Shown: piece after piece, positions 28,791 through 38,880 of the stretch
Layout: every line of letters begins with the position of its first letter
Position numbering within the stretch: the stretch's first letter is position 1
Assembly: GCA_002716585.1 (NCBI GenBank)
Contig: PBBL01000085.1
Span: 1-64,000, forward strand
Length of the DNA: 64,000 nucleotides
Direction of reading: 5' to 3'
From: Myxococcales bacterium
GTDB lineage: Bacteria; Myxococcota_A; Bradymonadia; Bradymonadales; GCA-2716585
Program-made: the position numbers and the translations under genes
The notes under the pieces: generated by a model
The model's database searches: none
What the model was told of the DNA's origin: nothing
The model's input: only the letters and a program-made list of their open reading frames with translations

Positions 28791-29291
28791 ATGGGCACGA
28801 ACAGGAACCTCAGGAGATCATCACGGCGCGGCTTCACGCTGGTCGAGTTGATGGTGACCACGGCGATCATCGGCGTGCTCGCGGCGATCGCGGTGGCGGG
28901 TTACATCAAGTGGGTGGACAAGGCGAGGCTGTCGAAGGCGGAGACGTTCCTGGCGTTGATCAAGACGAAGCAGGAGAGCTACCGGAACCGGTTCGGGTAC
29001 TACGTGACGGCGCCCGCGAACCCGGCGGGCGACCCGCCGCTGACCGGCCACGTCAAGGATTGGGCGGACAACGCGGCGTGGAGCGCGCTCGGCGCGGATC
29101 CGGGCGTGACGCGGGTGCAGTTCCAGTACGAGACTCGGGGCGGGACCGGGACCTGCCAGGCCAAGGCGGGCGTCAACGGCACCTGCGGCGGCACGCCCAC
29201 CGGCAACTGGTTCTGGGCCACCGCCGAGAACTCCAAGGTGGTCGTCATCGCCAACAGCGCTCGCCCCAACGTCTGGGTCATCAACAAGTGA
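28791..29291 (+). CDS. pilA: Type IV major pilin
   Basis: This 166-residue prepilin has a 14-residue basic leader (MGTNRNLRRSSRRG), then FTLVELMVTTAIIGVLAAIAVAGY, the N-methylated Phe1 helix with Glu5 needed for assembly. The globular part has a C-terminal Cys pair (TCQAKAGVNGTC) that may form the D-region disulfide. CAGGAGTG precedes the ATG. It is the last pil gene here, directly after pilR, as in Myxococcus. The minor pilins and the PilMNOPQ alignment genes are not in the window. Confidence 0.93.
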   Translation: MGTNRNLRRSSRRGFTLVELMVTTAIIGVLAAIAVAGYIKWVDKARLSKAETFLALIKTKQESYRNRFGYYVTAPANPAGDPPLTGHVKDWADNAAWSALGADPGVTRVQFQYETRGGTGTCQAKAGVNGTCGGTPTGNWFWATAENSKVVVIANSARPNVWVINK

Positions 29292-29366
29292 TCGGTCGCG
29301 CCACCTGAACGCGCCTCCGCTCGGCCCACACCCTGCCCAACGCCACGTTGTGAAGACGGCACCCAC

Positions 29367-32150
29367 ATGAGCAGACACAACAAGATCACCGAAGGCAGCG
29401 TCATCGAGGGCCGCTATGAGATCATCTCGAAGCTCGGCTCGGGCGGCTTCGGGACGGTCTACAAGGCGCGGCAGCTCTCCACCGGTCAGCTGGTGGCGAT
29501 CAAGATGATGCACATGTCGCGGATGCCGACCGCGAACTCCGAGATCGTCGCTGGGCGCTTTGAGCGCGAGATGCGCCTCATCGCCCAGCTCAAGCACCCC
29601 AACGTGGTCCGCCTCATCGACACCGGCAAGACCGACAAGGGGGTCCCCTTCAACGTCCTGGAGCTGATCGAGGGGCAGCCGCTGGACGAGTACATCAAGG
29701 AGAACGGGCCGCTCGACGTGCGCAAGGCCCAGCACCTGATGTTCCAGGTCCTCGACGCGCTCAGCGCGGCGCACGAGGCGGGCGTGGTCCACCGCGACCT
29801 CAAGCCCAGCAACATCATGGTCACCACGACCGGCTACCGCCCCAACGCCACCGTGCTCGACTTCGGCCTCTCCGCGGTCATGGAGGCGGCGCGCCCCGCC
29901 GACTACGTCGAGCTGACCGCCCAGCTCGACTCCAACATGGGCTACGCGGGCGGCACCCCCTCCTACGTCGCCCCCGAGATGCTCCAGAAGAACCTCTCCA
30001 CGCCGCAGTGCGACGTCTACGCCTGGGGCCTGGTGTTTCTGGAGTGCATGACCGGCTCCAAGGTCGTCGATGGCCCGACCGAGATCGCGATCCTCATGCG
30101 CCAGGGCTCGCCCGAGCCGGTGCCTATCCCGGACATCCAGCTGCCGCCGGTGCTGCGCGCGGTCATCTCCCGCGCCGTCGCCAAGCCGCTGGAGATCCGG
30201 TACACGTCCGCGACCGAGGTGATCCAGGACCACGAGGCGATGGCCAGCGGCGCGGCGCCGCTCCCCAACCCCGACCTGCGCGCCTCGCAGCTGTTCGCCC
30301 CGAGCTTCGCCGAGGCCGACCCGACCGATCAGATGCCGTTCACCCAGGACGACCTCAAGGCGCTCACGGAGGCGGCCGCCACGGATCCTGACGCGATCCG
30401 CCGCAGCTTCAACATCCCCACCACCCAGAACCCGGTCCTCCAGCGCGACAAGAAGGCCGCGCCCCCCGCGCCCAACCCCCTCCACGAGGCCTCCCCCCGC
30501 GACCTGCCCGCCGTGCCCGACGCGCCGCCCCCCAGCGAGCCCCCCACCGCACCCGAGCCCCAGGACGACGACTCACCGCGGCTGCCGCTCGCGGGGGTCC
30601 TCATCGTCGCGATCTGCGTCGGGCTCGCCATCTGGATCGGCGTCCAGTTCATCGCCAAGCGCTCCAAGCGCCCCAAGGCGCCCCCGATCCAGGCCGAGCG
30701 CGTCGAGGAGGCCGACGACGCGGACGCCGCCTCGACCACCCCGACGGCCCCGGCTCCAGAAGACGACGCCGGGAGCGAGCCCGCCGCACAAGACGACGGC
30801 CCGATCGCCTGCGAGGATCGCGCGGCGTGCGCGTCCCTCGGCGACGCGGCGATCTGCGGCCCGGACAAGACCTGCGTCCTGGCGACCAGCGAGCGCTGCG
30901 ACATCCACCACGGGCCGCTCGGCGACAAGGACACCCTCCTCATCGGCTCCATCGCCAAGCGCAGCGCCGAAGGGGACAGCGGCTTCGGGATCACCCACGC
31001 CATCGCCCTCGCCGTGAGCGAGCTGAACCGCGCCGAGGGGTTGCCCTACAAGCTGGTCCACGTCGGCTGTGACTCGGGCGGGACCGGCGAGGGCGCGACG
31101 GAGGCCGCGAGGCACCTGATCGACACGCTGGGCGTGCACGCCATCATCGGCCCGGGGCGGAGCACGGCCTTCGTTGAAGTCAGCGCCCTGGCCGCCCGCA
31201 AGGGGGTGATGCTGCTGTCCCCGTCGGCAACCAGCCCCGTGCTCTCCGGCCTCCAGGACAAGGGGCTGGGGTGGCGCACCGCCGCGAGCGACCGCCACCA
31301 GGCGGTCGCGCTCGCCGACCTCCTCATCCAGCGCAAGCACGTCCGGGTGGCCGCGCTCGCCTTCGACGACGTCTACGCCCGCGCGCTGCTCGACAACATC
31401 CGGGCCCACTACGACAGCGCCACCAACACGAAGGACGCCATCTACGCCCGCGTCTACAAGGACACCACCGAGAAGGAGCTGCAAGACGCCGTCGCCGATG
31501 TCACCGCCCAAGTGCCTCGCGCCCAGGCCGTCCTCGTCCTCGGCCACGAGGAGGTCGCGCAGGTGATCAAGGCCCACCACGAGGCGTCGGGGAAGAAGCT
31601 CGCCCACTACGTCGTCTCCGAAGGGGGACGCAAGGATCCCACCCGCATGCTCCCCACCGAGCTGCCCCGGCTCGCGGGCCTCATCGAGGGGGTCGAGAAC
31701 ATCCACATGAACGGCGAGCTGTTCCAACGCTTCGCGGCCCGCTACCAGGAGCAGCACAAGGCCGCCCCGCCCGTTCACGCCGCCAACGCCTACGACGCCG
31801 TCTACCTGCTCGCCTACGCCTCGCTCCCGGCTGAAGGCGAGGCCGCGCCGACCGGCCCTCACGTCGCGAAGGCGATGGCCCGGGTCACCTCACAGGGCTG
31901 CGAGCCCGCGGAGTGCCGCGTCGAGGTCGGGCCGAAGGACATTTCGATCGCGCTGGAGCGCCTCCACAACGACCAGGCCATCAACCTGGACGGCGCCTCG
32001 GGGGCGCTCGACTTCGACCTCGACACGGGCGACGTCTCCGCCGACGTCGGCCTCTGGTCCATCACCAAGGCGAACCCCGGGGTCTTCACCCGGATCGGCG
32101 TCTACTCCCAACACGACGACGGGGAGTGGCAGTGGTCCTTTACCCGGTGA
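29367..32150 (+). CDS. Receptor Ser/Thr kinase with substrate-binding-protein ectodomain
   Basis: In this 927-residue protein, an intact Hanks kinase domain (about residues 16-285) has GSGGFGTV, VHRDLKPSN, DFGLSA and the APEM loop. A Pro-rich juxtamembrane linker leads to one membrane helix (about 405-428, AGVLIVAICVGLAIWIGVQF). A Cys-bearing stalk follows (CEDRAACASLGDAAICGPDKTC). The rest (about 520-900) is a type 1 periplasmic-binding domain like branched-chain amino-acid binding proteins: LLIGSIAKRS...GITHAIALAVSELNRAEGLPYKLVHVGCDSGG, IIGPGRSTAFVEVSALAARKGVMLLSPSATSP and AYDAVYLLAYA. The plan implies ligand-controlled phosphorylation across the membrane. It starts 75 bp after pilA, so it may be co-expressed with the pilus genes. 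Confidence 0.88.
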   Translation: MSRHNKITEGSVIEGRYEIISKLGSGGFGTVYKARQLSTGQLVAIKMMHMSRMPTANSEIVAGRFEREMRLIAQLKHPNVVRLIDTGKTDKGVPFNVLELIEGQPLDEYIKENGPLDVRKAQHLMFQVLDALSAAHEAGVVHRDLKPSNIMVTTTGYRPNATVLDFGLSAVMEAARPADYVELTAQLDSNMGYAGGTPSYVAPEMLQKNLSTPQCDVYAWGLVFLECMTGSKVVDGPTEIAILMRQGSPEPVPIPDIQLPPVLRAVISRAVAKPLEIRYTSATEVIQDHEAMASGAAPLPNPDLRASQLFAPSFAEADPTDQMPFTQDDLKALTEAAATDPDAIRRSFNIPTTQNPVLQRDKKAAPPAPNPLHEASPRDLPAVPDAPPPSEPPTAPEPQDDDSPRLPLAGVLIVAICVGLAIWIGVQFIAKRSKRPKAPPIQAERVEEADDADAASTTPTAPAPEDDAGSEPAAQDDGPIACEDRAACASLGDAAICGPDKTCVLATSERCDIHHGPLGDKDTLLIGSIAKRSAEGDSGFGITHAIALAVSELNRAEGLPYKLVHVGCDSGGTGEGATEAARHLIDTLGVHAIIGPGRSTAFVEVSALAARKGVMLLSPSATSPVLSGLQDKGLGWRTAASDRHQAVALADLLIQRKHVRVAALAFDDVYARALLDNIRAHYDSATNTKDAIYARVYKDTTEKELQDAVADVTAQVPRAQAVLVLGHEEVAQVIKAHHEASGKKLAHYVVSEGGRKDPTRMLPTELPRLAGLIEGVENIHMNGELFQRFAARYQEQHKAAPPVHAANAYDAVYLLAYASLPAEGEAAPTGPHVAKAMARVTSQGCEPAECRVEVGPKDISIALERLHNDQAINLDGASGALDFDLDTGDVSADVGLWSITKANPGVFTRIGVYSQHDDGEWQWSFTR

Positions 32151-32257
32151 GGCAACGTGGGTGGTGTTGCGCCTGAACATGGGGTATACCGAGATCCTGG
32201 GCTGGGTAATCAGGGGGCTCAGCGTACCCATTGAGATGGCCAGGAACAGACAGATTC

Positions 32258-33622
32258 ATGTTCACCCGCATTTCCAGACCGCGCTCGTATGCCCCCGGAC
32301 CCTCGGGATACCCACTGCTCGGAAACCTCCCTCAGTTCCAACGTGACGCCCTGGGCTTCATGCTCCGCATGGTCCAGCAACACGGCGACGTCGTTCAGCT
32401 CAAGCTCGGCCCCGAGACCCTCTTCCTGCTCGGACACCCGGAGCACGTGCGCGCCGTGTTCCTCGATCGGGACGCGACCTTCTCCAAGGGAGGGCGCTGG
32501 GAGACGCTCAAGATGCTCCTCGGCGACGGGATGCTGACGAGCGAGGGCGAGGCGTGGAAGCGCAAGCGGCGCCTCGTGGAGCCTGCGTTTCACCGCAGCC
32601 AGCTCAGCCAGCTGACCCGGATGATGTCGCGCACGACCGAGGCGATGATCACCGCCTGGGGCGAACACGCCGATGACGGCCAGCCGTTGGACGTCTGCCC
32701 CTGGATGATGGAGCTGGCGCTGGAGATCGTCGTCCGGGCGCTGTTCAGCGGCGACGTCACCTCCGACGTGCAGACGATCAGCGACGCCTTCATGATCGCG
32801 CAGCGCTACATCTCCCGCATCACCTGGGATCCCGTCGCGCGGCTGCGCTCCCACCTGCCCTCCAGACGGCGGCGGCGGTTTGAGGAGGCCGTCGCGCAGC
32901 TCGACGCGATCGTGCTCCGCCTCCTGAACGAGCGCCGCCACAGCGAGCCCCGCGAGGATCTCCTCCAGATGATCCTCGACGCCGGGCACGGCGACGAAGA
33001 CCGGCCGCTGTCGCCGCGCGAGCTGCGCGACGAGGTCCTCACCCTCATGATCGCGGGGCATGAGACGACCGCCAACGCGCTGGCCTGGACCTGGCACCTC
33101 CTGTCCACCTGGCCCGACGCGGCGCGCGCGATCCGCGATGAGGTGCGTGACGTGCTCGGCGATCGGCGCGACGTCGAGTTCGAGGACCTTCAGAAGCTGA
33201 GCTGGACGCGCAACGTCATTCAGGAGGTGATGCGGCTGTACCCGCCGCTGTGGTTCATCCCCAGGAGCGTCGAGCGCGACACCAGGCTCGGCGGGGTCCA
33301 CATGCCCCGCGGCGCCATGGTCCTGGTCAGCCCCTACGTCCTCCACCTCGACCCGCGCTTCTGGGACAACCCGGCGGGCTTCGACCCCTCGCGCTTCAAC
33401 GAGCGCCCCCAACCCTACACCTACCTCCCCTTCGGGATGGGCTCCCGCACCTGCCTCGGGCGCAACTTCGCGCTGATGGAGATGACCCTGATCGTCGCGA
33501 TGGTCGTCCGCGCCTTCGACGTCGCCCGCGTCCCCGGCCACCCCGTCCGCCCCATGACGATGCTGACGCTGCGCCCCAGGTACGGGATCCGTGTCCAGCT
33601 CAGCCGCCCCGCCTCACCCTGA
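32258..33622 (+). CDS. Cytochrome P450
   Basis: This 454-residue haem-thiolate monooxygenase has the I-helix oxygen-activation motif AGHETTANAL, the K-helix ExxR in EVMR, the PERF-like segment DPSRFNERP, and the haem-binding loop FGMGSRTCLGRNFA with ligand Cys399. The sequence is like class II/CYP4-, CYP102- or CYP110-type bacterial enzymes that hydroxylate fatty acids, alkanes or terpenoids. Redox partners are not adjacent. The ATG at 32258 has AGGAA upstream; a TTG at 32231 is a weaker choice. Its 3' end converges on purF with only 9 bp between stops. Confidence 0.92.
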   Translation: MFTRISRPRSYAPGPSGYPLLGNLPQFQRDALGFMLRMVQQHGDVVQLKLGPETLFLLGHPEHVRAVFLDRDATFSKGGRWETLKMLLGDGMLTSEGEAWKRKRRLVEPAFHRSQLSQLTRMMSRTTEAMITAWGEHADDGQPLDVCPWMMELALEIVVRALFSGDVTSDVQTISDAFMIAQRYISRITWDPVARLRSHLPSRRRRRFEEAVAQLDAIVLRLLNERRHSEPREDLLQMILDAGHGDEDRPLSPRELRDEVLTLMIAGHETTANALAWTWHLLSTWPDAARAIRDEVRDVLGDRRDVEFEDLQKLSWTRNVIQEVMRLYPPLWFIPRSVERDTRLGGVHMPRGAMVLVSPYVLHLDPRFWDNPAGFDPSRFNERPQPYTYLPFGMGSRTCLGRNFALMEMTLIVAMVVRAFDVARVPGHPVRPMTMLTLRPRYGIRVQLSRPASP

Positions 33623-33631
33623 AGCGCGGGG
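33607..33631. terminator. Weak hairpin between the P450 gene and purF
   Basis: CCCCGC (33607-33612) pairs with GCGGGG (33626-33631). It overlaps the end of the P450 gene and the 9-bp gap between two convergent stops. There is no T-run, so it would be at best a weak bidirectional terminator. Confidence 0.35.
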
Positions 33632-35056
33632 TCACGCGTCGACCTCGATCGGGTAGCGCCCCGAGAAGCAGGCGTCGCAGTGCCCGCCCGGCGCGTCCTC
33701 GCCAAGCCCAGCGCGGACGGCCTGCATCATCCCCTCGACGCTGAGGTAGGCCAGCGAGTCCGCGCCGACGTGGGCGCAGGTCTCCTCGACCGACATCCGG
33801 TGGGCGATCAGCTGATCGTAGGTCGCCATGTCGATCCCCATGAAGCAGGGGTGGCGCACCGGCGGCGACGAGACCCGGACGTGGACCTCCGCCGCGCCCC
33901 CCTTGCGCAGGAGCTGCACCAGCGGCCCGACCGTGTTGCCGCGCACGATCGAGTCGTCGATCATGACCACGCGCCGCCCCTCCAGGTTCGCCCGCAGCGG
34001 GTTGTACTTCAGCTGCACGTTGTGGCGCCGCAGCCGGTCGTCTGGCTGGATGAACGTCCGCCCGATGTAGCGGTTCTTCGTCAGCCCTTCGGTGTAGGGC
34101 AGCCCCGCCTCGATCGCGTAGCCGATCGCCGCCGGGGTCGCCGAATCCGGCACCCCGACCACCACGTCCGCCTCCACCGGCGCCTCCCGCGCCAACGCCT
34201 CCCCGAGGCGCTGGCGCACCCGGTGGATCGACTGCTCCTCCAGCGTCGAGTCGGGCCGCGCGAAGTACACGTACTCAAACACGCACAGCGCCGAGGCCCG
34301 CTCCGGGCCATCCCAGCGCCACGACCGCACCCCCTCATCGTCGATCCGCAGCACCTCGCCCGGCGCCACCTCGCGGACGTACTCGGCGCCCACCGTGCCC
34401 AGCGCGCACGTCTCCGACGCCACCACGAAGCCGCCGCGCCCCCCGCCGCTGCCCTCCAGCCGACCGAGGCACAGCGGCCTCAAGCCGAGCGGGTCGCGCA
34501 CCGCGTAGAGCGCCTCCCGCGTCAAGATGACCAGCGAGTAGGCACCCTCCGCCTCCCGCATGAAGGCGCGGATCCGCGCAGGCCAGTCTGGCCCCCCCAC
34601 GTCGCCGCCCGGAGGCTGCGCGGCGAGCATCTGGATGATCAGCTCGCTGTCGCTCGACGAGACCAGCCCCACCCCGCGCTCCAGCAGGCGCTGCCGCAGC
34701 GCCGCCGCGTTGGTCAGGTTGCCGTTGTGGCCGATCCCCAGCGGCCCGTGCATGCTCTCAAGCAGGTAGGGCTGCGCGTTGCCCAGGTGGCTCGACCCTG
34801 TGGTCGAGTAGCGCGTGTGGCCGATCGCCAGGTGCCCCTTGAGCGGCTTGAGGTTGTCCTCGTGAAACACCTGGGTCACCAGCCCCATCCCCCGGTGGAT
34901 GTGCGGCTCCCGCCCATCCCAGGTCGCGATCCCGGCGCTCTCCTGGCCCCGGTGCTGCAAGGCGTAGAGCGCGAAGAAGGTGGTCCGGGCCACGTCCTCG
35001 CCGCGCGCGTAGATCCCGAACACACCACAGGCTTCCTTCGGGTTGTCGCTGAACAT
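33632..35056 (-). CDS. purF: Amidophosphoribosyltransferase
   Basis: This 474-residue enzyme catalyses the first committed step of de novo purine synthesis (PRPP + glutamine to phosphoribosylamine). After a 9-residue propeptide, Cys10 (EACGVFGIYA) becomes the catalytic N-terminal nucleophile. The PRPP-binding loop is VVMIDDSIVRGNT, and the C-terminal CDACFSGRYP plus PCFMGID fit the [4Fe-4S] Bacillus-type enzyme. AGGAG precedes the ATG at 35056. It is the last gene of the minus-strand purine cluster. Confidence 0.95.
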   Translation of the reverse strand: MFSDNPKEACGVFGIYARGEDVARTTFFALYALQHRGQESAGIATWDGREPHIHRGMGLVTQVFHEDNLKPLKGHLAIGHTRYSTTGSSHLGNAQPYLLESMHGPLGIGHNGNLTNAAALRQRLLERGVGLVSSSDSELIIQMLAAQPPGGDVGGPDWPARIRAFMREAEGAYSLVILTREALYAVRDPLGLRPLCLGRLEGSGGGRGGFVVASETCALGTVGAEYVREVAPGEVLRIDDEGVRSWRWDGPERASALCVFEYVYFARPDSTLEEQSIHRVRQRLGEALAREAPVEADVVVGVPDSATPAAIGYAIEAGLPYTEGLTKNRYIGRTFIQPDDRLRRHNVQLKYNPLRANLEGRRVVMIDDSIVRGNTVGPLVQLLRKGGAAEVHVRVSSPPVRHPCFMGIDMATYDQLIAHRMSVEETCAHVGADSLAYLSVEGMMQAVRAGLGEDAPGGHCDACFSGRYPIEVDA

Positions 35057-35101
35057 GACGTTGTTCTCCTGGTTGCACACGGAAACGAACGGAACGCAGA
35101 C

Positions 35102-36070
35102 TCAGACCTCGAACACCTCGCGCGGCAGGCGCGCGATACGCTCCGCCGCGGGCTGCTCACCCGGCTCGAACTCCAGCCCCGTCAGCCGCTCATACGCCGC
35201 GATGTAGCGCCCCGCGACCTGCGCCACGAACTCCACGGGCATCTCGGGGCGCTCGCCCTCCCCCTTGTAGCCCCGCGCCCCGAACCACAGCCGCAGGAAC
35301 TCCTTGTCGAAGTGCTCCGGCGCGCGGCCCTCGCGCGTCGCCTCCTCGTAGCCGTCGGCCACCCAGTAGCGGCTGGAGTCCGGGGTGTGGACCTCGTCGA
35401 TGAGCGCCAGCTCCCCGTCGATGAGCCCGAACTCATACTTCGTGTCCACCAGCAGCAGCCCGGCCCGCGCCGCCACCTCCTGGCCGCGCGCGAACAGCGC
35501 CAGCGCCGTCCGCTGCACCTCCGCCCACAGCTCCGGCGCCACCAGCTCGCGCTCCAACACCTCGGCGCAGGTCAGCCGCTCGTCGTGCTCACCCCGCTCC
35601 GCCTTGGTCGTCGGCGTGATGACCGGCGACGGCAGCCGGGCGTTCTTGGTCAACCCCGGCGGCAGCTCCAGCCCATAGGGCGCCTCGACCCCCTCGCTGT
35701 AGAGCGTCCACAGCGAGGTCGAGGTCGAGCCCGTGATGAAGCCGCGGACCACCACCTCGACCGGGAGCGGCTTGGCCTCGCGGGTGATCATGACGTTGGG
35801 GTCGGGCGTGGCGATCATGTGGGTCTTCACCAGATCGCCCAGGTGCCCGAACCACCAGGCGCTCAGCTGGTTGAGCACCTGCCCCTTGTAAGGGATCAGG
35901 CCCAGGACGCGGTCAAACGCCGAGACCCGATCGGTCGTGATGAGGATCCGGCGGTCGCCCGCCAGGTAGATGTCACGCACCTTGCCCTCGTCACGCTCCC
36001 CGAGGTCGGGTCGTTCGACGCGGGCGAGCGCATGCGGCGCGGCGGCTTGCAGGTGTTCCTGGGTCAACAT
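35102..36070 (-). CDS. purC: SAICAR synthase
   Basis: This 322-residue enzyme joins aspartate to CAIR in purine synthesis. Signatures are EGKVRDIYLAGDRRILITTDRVSAFD, EVVVRGFITGSTSTSLW, LVDTKYEFG and LIDEVHTPDSSRYW. The length is that of the single-domain yeast Ade1-like and bacterial long form (about 300 residues) rather than the 235-residue E. coli form. The ATG at 36070 is chosen; upstream residues from 36127 are Arg/Pro-rich and unlike the family. It lies between purB and purF on the same strand. Confidence 0.94.
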   Translation of the reverse strand: MLTQEHLQAAAPHALARVERPDLGERDEGKVRDIYLAGDRRILITTDRVSAFDRVLGLIPYKGQVLNQLSAWWFGHLGDLVKTHMIATPDPNVMITREAKPLPVEVVVRGFITGSTSTSLWTLYSEGVEAPYGLELPPGLTKNARLPSPVITPTTKAERGEHDERLTCAEVLERELVAPELWAEVQRTALALFARGQEVAARAGLLLVDTKYEFGLIDGELALIDEVHTPDSSRYWVADGYEEATREGRAPEHFDKEFLRLWFGARGYKGEGERPEMPVEFVAQVAGRYIAAYERLTGLEFEPGEQPAAERIARLPREVFEV

Positions 36071-36139
36071 GGCTGAAGGCGTCTCCTGGCGAGGCGCGGA
36101 AGGGCGCCCCGCGTGAGGCCCCCTCACGCGCGTGGTGTT

Positions 36140-37540
36140 TCATTCGAGGGCCGCGCGCAGGGCGCTGGCCATCCGACGGGCTCGGTCCGGGGCGTCGCCG
36201 AGGTACTCGGCGGCGTTGAGCAGCCCCCGCACCTCGTCGGCGGGGAGCAGCGCGGTCAGGCGCGTGTCGTCGCAGAGGCGCGCGGCGAGCGGGTTGGCGC
36301 CCCCGCCGCGGATCGTCGCCCAGGCGGCCAGGGAGTGCTCGCGGATCACCTCGTGCAGCACCTGGCGGTCCCCGCCGCGCTTGACCGCCTCCATCATCAC
36401 CCGCTCGGTCGCCGCGAAGGTCCCGTAGACCTCCAACAGCCGCGACGCCGCCTCCACGTCCACCTTGAGCCCGCGGATCAGCTTCAACCCCCGCCGCAGC
36501 AGCTCGTCGGCGATCAGGAACGACTCCGGCAGCACCGTGCGGCGGTTCGCCGAGTCGTCCAGCGTCCGCTCCAGCAGGCTGTGCGCGGCGTTGTCCCACG
36601 CCACCCGCGGCAGCGCCGCCAGCAGCCGCGCCTGGCTGTTGATATTCTCCGCGTTGATCGGGTTGCGCTTGAACGGCATCGCGCTCGACCCCACCTGGCG
36701 CGACCCGAACGGCTCCGCCCACTCACCAAGCACCGGCGACTGGAGGATCCGCAGGTCGAAGGCGAACTTGTACAGCGTCTGCCCCAACCCCGCCAGCGCG
36801 CTCAGGATCTGGTACTCCTGCTTGCGCGGGCTCGTCTGGGTCGCCACCACCGCCGGGGTCAACCCCAGCCGCGACATCACCTTCGCCTCCAGCTCCGCCG
36901 GGGTCACCCCGGAGCCCTCCAGCAGCTGACCGTAGCTCGCCGAGGTCCCCGCCGCCCCTTTGAGCCCCTTGCCCTTGAGCCGCGCCCTCGCCCAGCTCAA
37001 CGCCTCGTGGTCGTCGAGCAGGTCCTGGCCGATCTGGGCGAGCCGGTAACCGATGGTGGTCGGCTCCGCGGGCTGGAGGTGGGTGAACGCCATGGTCGGC
37101 GTGTCCGCCCAGGTCTCGATCGACCCCGCCACCGCCTCCATCAGCTCCTCGACCCGGCCCACGACCCGGTCGAGCGCCTCACGCAGGCGGATCGCGTCGG
37201 CGTTGTCCTCGATGTCCATCGAGGTCGCCCCGAGGTGTATGATCCCACCCCCGACCTCGCACTGCGCGGCGTAGACCCGCACCTCGGCCATCAGGTCGTG
37301 GTGTATCTCGGCCTCGATGGCATGCGCCTTCGCCATGTCGATGTCGCGCTGGTGGGCGCGCAGGTCCTCGACCTGCGCCTCGGTCACCAGCCCGACCTCG
37401 GACTGCGCCTCGGCCAGCGCGACCCAGATCCGGCGCCAGAGCTGACGCTTGTGCGACTGGCTCCAGATGTGGCGCATCTCCGCCGAGCCGTAGCGCCAGG
37501 TGAACGGCGACAGGAAGTCCTCGTAGTTGAACTCGCTCAC
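36140..37540 (-). CDS. purB: Adenylosuccinate lyase
   Basis: This 466-residue fumarase-superfamily enzyme acts twice in purine synthesis (SAICAR to AICAR, and adenylosuccinate to AMP). The family signature [16 protein letters not shown] holds the flexible-loop catalytic Ser. [20 protein letters not shown] and [18 protein letters not shown] hold the catalytic His residues. The GTG start at 37540 overlaps the purA stop (GTGA), so the two genes are translationally coupled. The long minus-strand ORF extending to 38806 in this frame is purA read out of frame, not part of PurB. Confidence 0.93.
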   Translation of the reverse strand: MSEFNYEDFLSPFTWRYGSAEMRHIWSQSHKRQLWRRIWVALAEAQSEVGLVTEAQVEDLRAHQRDIDMAKAHAIEAEIHHDLMAEVRVYAAQCEVGGGIIHLGATSMDIEDNADAIRLREALDRVVGRVEELMEAVAGSIETWADTPTMAFTHLQPAEPTTIGYRLAQIGQDLLDDHEALSWARARLKGKGLKGAAGTSASYGQLLEGSGVTPAELEAKVMSRLGLTPAVVATQTSPRKQEYQILSALAGLGQTLYKFAFDLRILQSPVLGEWAEPFGSRQVGSSAMPFKRNPINAENINSQARLLAALPRVAWDNAAHSLLERTLDDSANRRTVLPESFLIADELLRRGLKLIRGLKVDVEAASRLLEVYGTFAATERVMMEAVKRGGDRQVLHEVIREHSLAAWATIRGGGANPLAARLCDDTRLTALLPADEVRGLLNAAEYLGDAPDRARRMASALRAALE

Positions 37541-38835
37541 GCCTTGACCCCCTCCACCCCGAAGGTGTCGAGCACCACCAGCTGGCGCCGCTCCGGCCCC
37601 ACCGAGACGTAGCGGAACGGCACCTCGGCCAGCTCCGCGATCCGGTGCAGGAAGGCCCGCGCCGCCTTCGGCAGGTCGTCCCAGGTGCGGGCGTCCTGGG
37701 TGGACTGCTTCCACCCCGCCCACTCCTCGTAGACCGGCGTGACCCGCTCCAGGTCCGGCGTGTCGGGCATGCGCGTGATCTGCTCGCCGTCCAGCTCGTA
37801 GGCGACGCAGACCTTGATGACGTCGAAGTCGTCGAGCACGTCGAGCTTGGTGATCGCCAGCGACGAGAAGCCGTTGAGCCAGCTCGCGTACTTGATCGCC
37901 ACCCCGTCGAACCACCCGCACCGCCGCGGCCGCCCGGTGGTCGCCCCATACTCCTTGCCGACGTCGCGCAGCTTCTCGCCGTCGGCGTCCAGCAGCTCCA
38001 CCGGGAACGGGCCGCCGCCCACGGCGGTCGAGTAGGCCTTCACCACGCCGATCACCTCGGTGAGCGCCGTCGGCGGGACCCCCGCCCCGCTGAAGACCGC
38101 CCCCGCGGTCGGGTTGCTGCTCGTCACGTAGGGGTAGATCCCCCAGTCCAGGTCGCGCATCACCCCGAGCTGCCCCTCCAACAGCACGTAATGCCCGCCG
38201 CGGACCGCCTCCTGCACCATCGGCAGCGTGTCCACGATCCGATCGCCCAGCACCCGCCCCCACTCCAGGCAGGTCTCGACCATCTCGTCGAGGTCGAGCG
38301 GCGGCATGCCGAAGTGCGCCAGCGTCCGGTTCTTGCGCTCCAGGCTCATCGCCAGCCGCTCGCGCAGGTACCCGGGCCGCTTGAGATCGCCCATCCGAAC
38401 GCCGCTGCGCGCCGCCTTGTCCGCGTAGGTCGGGCCGATCCCCCGCTTCGTCGTCCCGATCTTCGAGCCGCCCTCCCGCGCGCTCTCCTCCAGCCCGTCG
38501 AGCTTCGGGTGGTAGGGCAGCACGACGTGCGCCCGCTCGGAGATGTAGAGGTTGTCCAGCGACACCCCGGCCGCCTCCACCTCCTCGATCTCGCCGAGCA
38601 GGTTCGCCGGGTTGACGACCGTCCCCGCGCCGATCACGCAGCGGGTCTTCGGGTTGAAAATCCCCGACGGGATCATGTGCAGCTTGAAGGTCCCGTAATG
38701 GTTGATCACCGTGTGACCGGCGTTGTCCCCACCCTGAAACCGGATCACCATGTCCGCGCGCTGAGCCAGGTAATCGACGACCCGCCCCTTGCCTTCGTCG
38801 CCCCACTGGGCTCCCACAACCGCTGTGACTGCCAT
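37537..38835 (-). CDS. purA: Adenylosuccinate synthetase
   Basis: This 432-residue GTP-dependent enzyme converts IMP and aspartate to adenylosuccinate, the AMP branch. It has the GTP-binding [12 protein letters not shown] with the catalytic Asp, GGDNAGHTV with the catalytic His, [17 protein letters not shown] and [24 protein letters not shown] lies upstream of the ATG. It is coupled to purB by a 4-bp overlap. A 233-bp gap separates it from guaA and contains a possible 29-residue ORF. Confidence 0.96.
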   Translation of the reverse strand: MAVTAVVGAQWGDEGKGRVVDYLAQRADMVIRFQGGDNAGHTVINHYGTFKLHMIPSGIFNPKTRCVIGAGTVVNPANLLGEIEEVEAAGVSLDNLYISERAHVVLPYHPKLDGLEESAREGGSKIGTTKRGIGPTYADKAARSGVRMGDLKRPGYLRERLAMSLERKNRTLAHFGMPPLDLDEMVETCLEWGRVLGDRIVDTLPMVQEAVRGGHYVLLEGQLGVMRDLDWGIYPYVTSSNPTAGAVFSGAGVPPTALTEVIGVVKAYSTAVGGGPFPVELLDADGEKLRDVGKEYGATTGRPRRCGWFDGVAIKYASWLNGFSSLAITKLDVLDDFDVIKVCVAYELDGEQITRMPDTPDLERVTPVYEEWAGWKQSTQDARTWDDLPKAARAFLHRIAELAEVPFRYVSVGPERRQLVVLDTFGVEGVKA

Positions 38836-38880
38836 TCTACGACTCCTGTTGGCGTTGGCGCGCGCTACCCCGTCGCCGGA

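Noticed and set aside
36140-38806. An 888-codon reading as one large PurB-like protein
   Set aside because: Only the part from GTG 37540 matches adenylosuccinate lyase. The upstream part is purA in the wrong frame.
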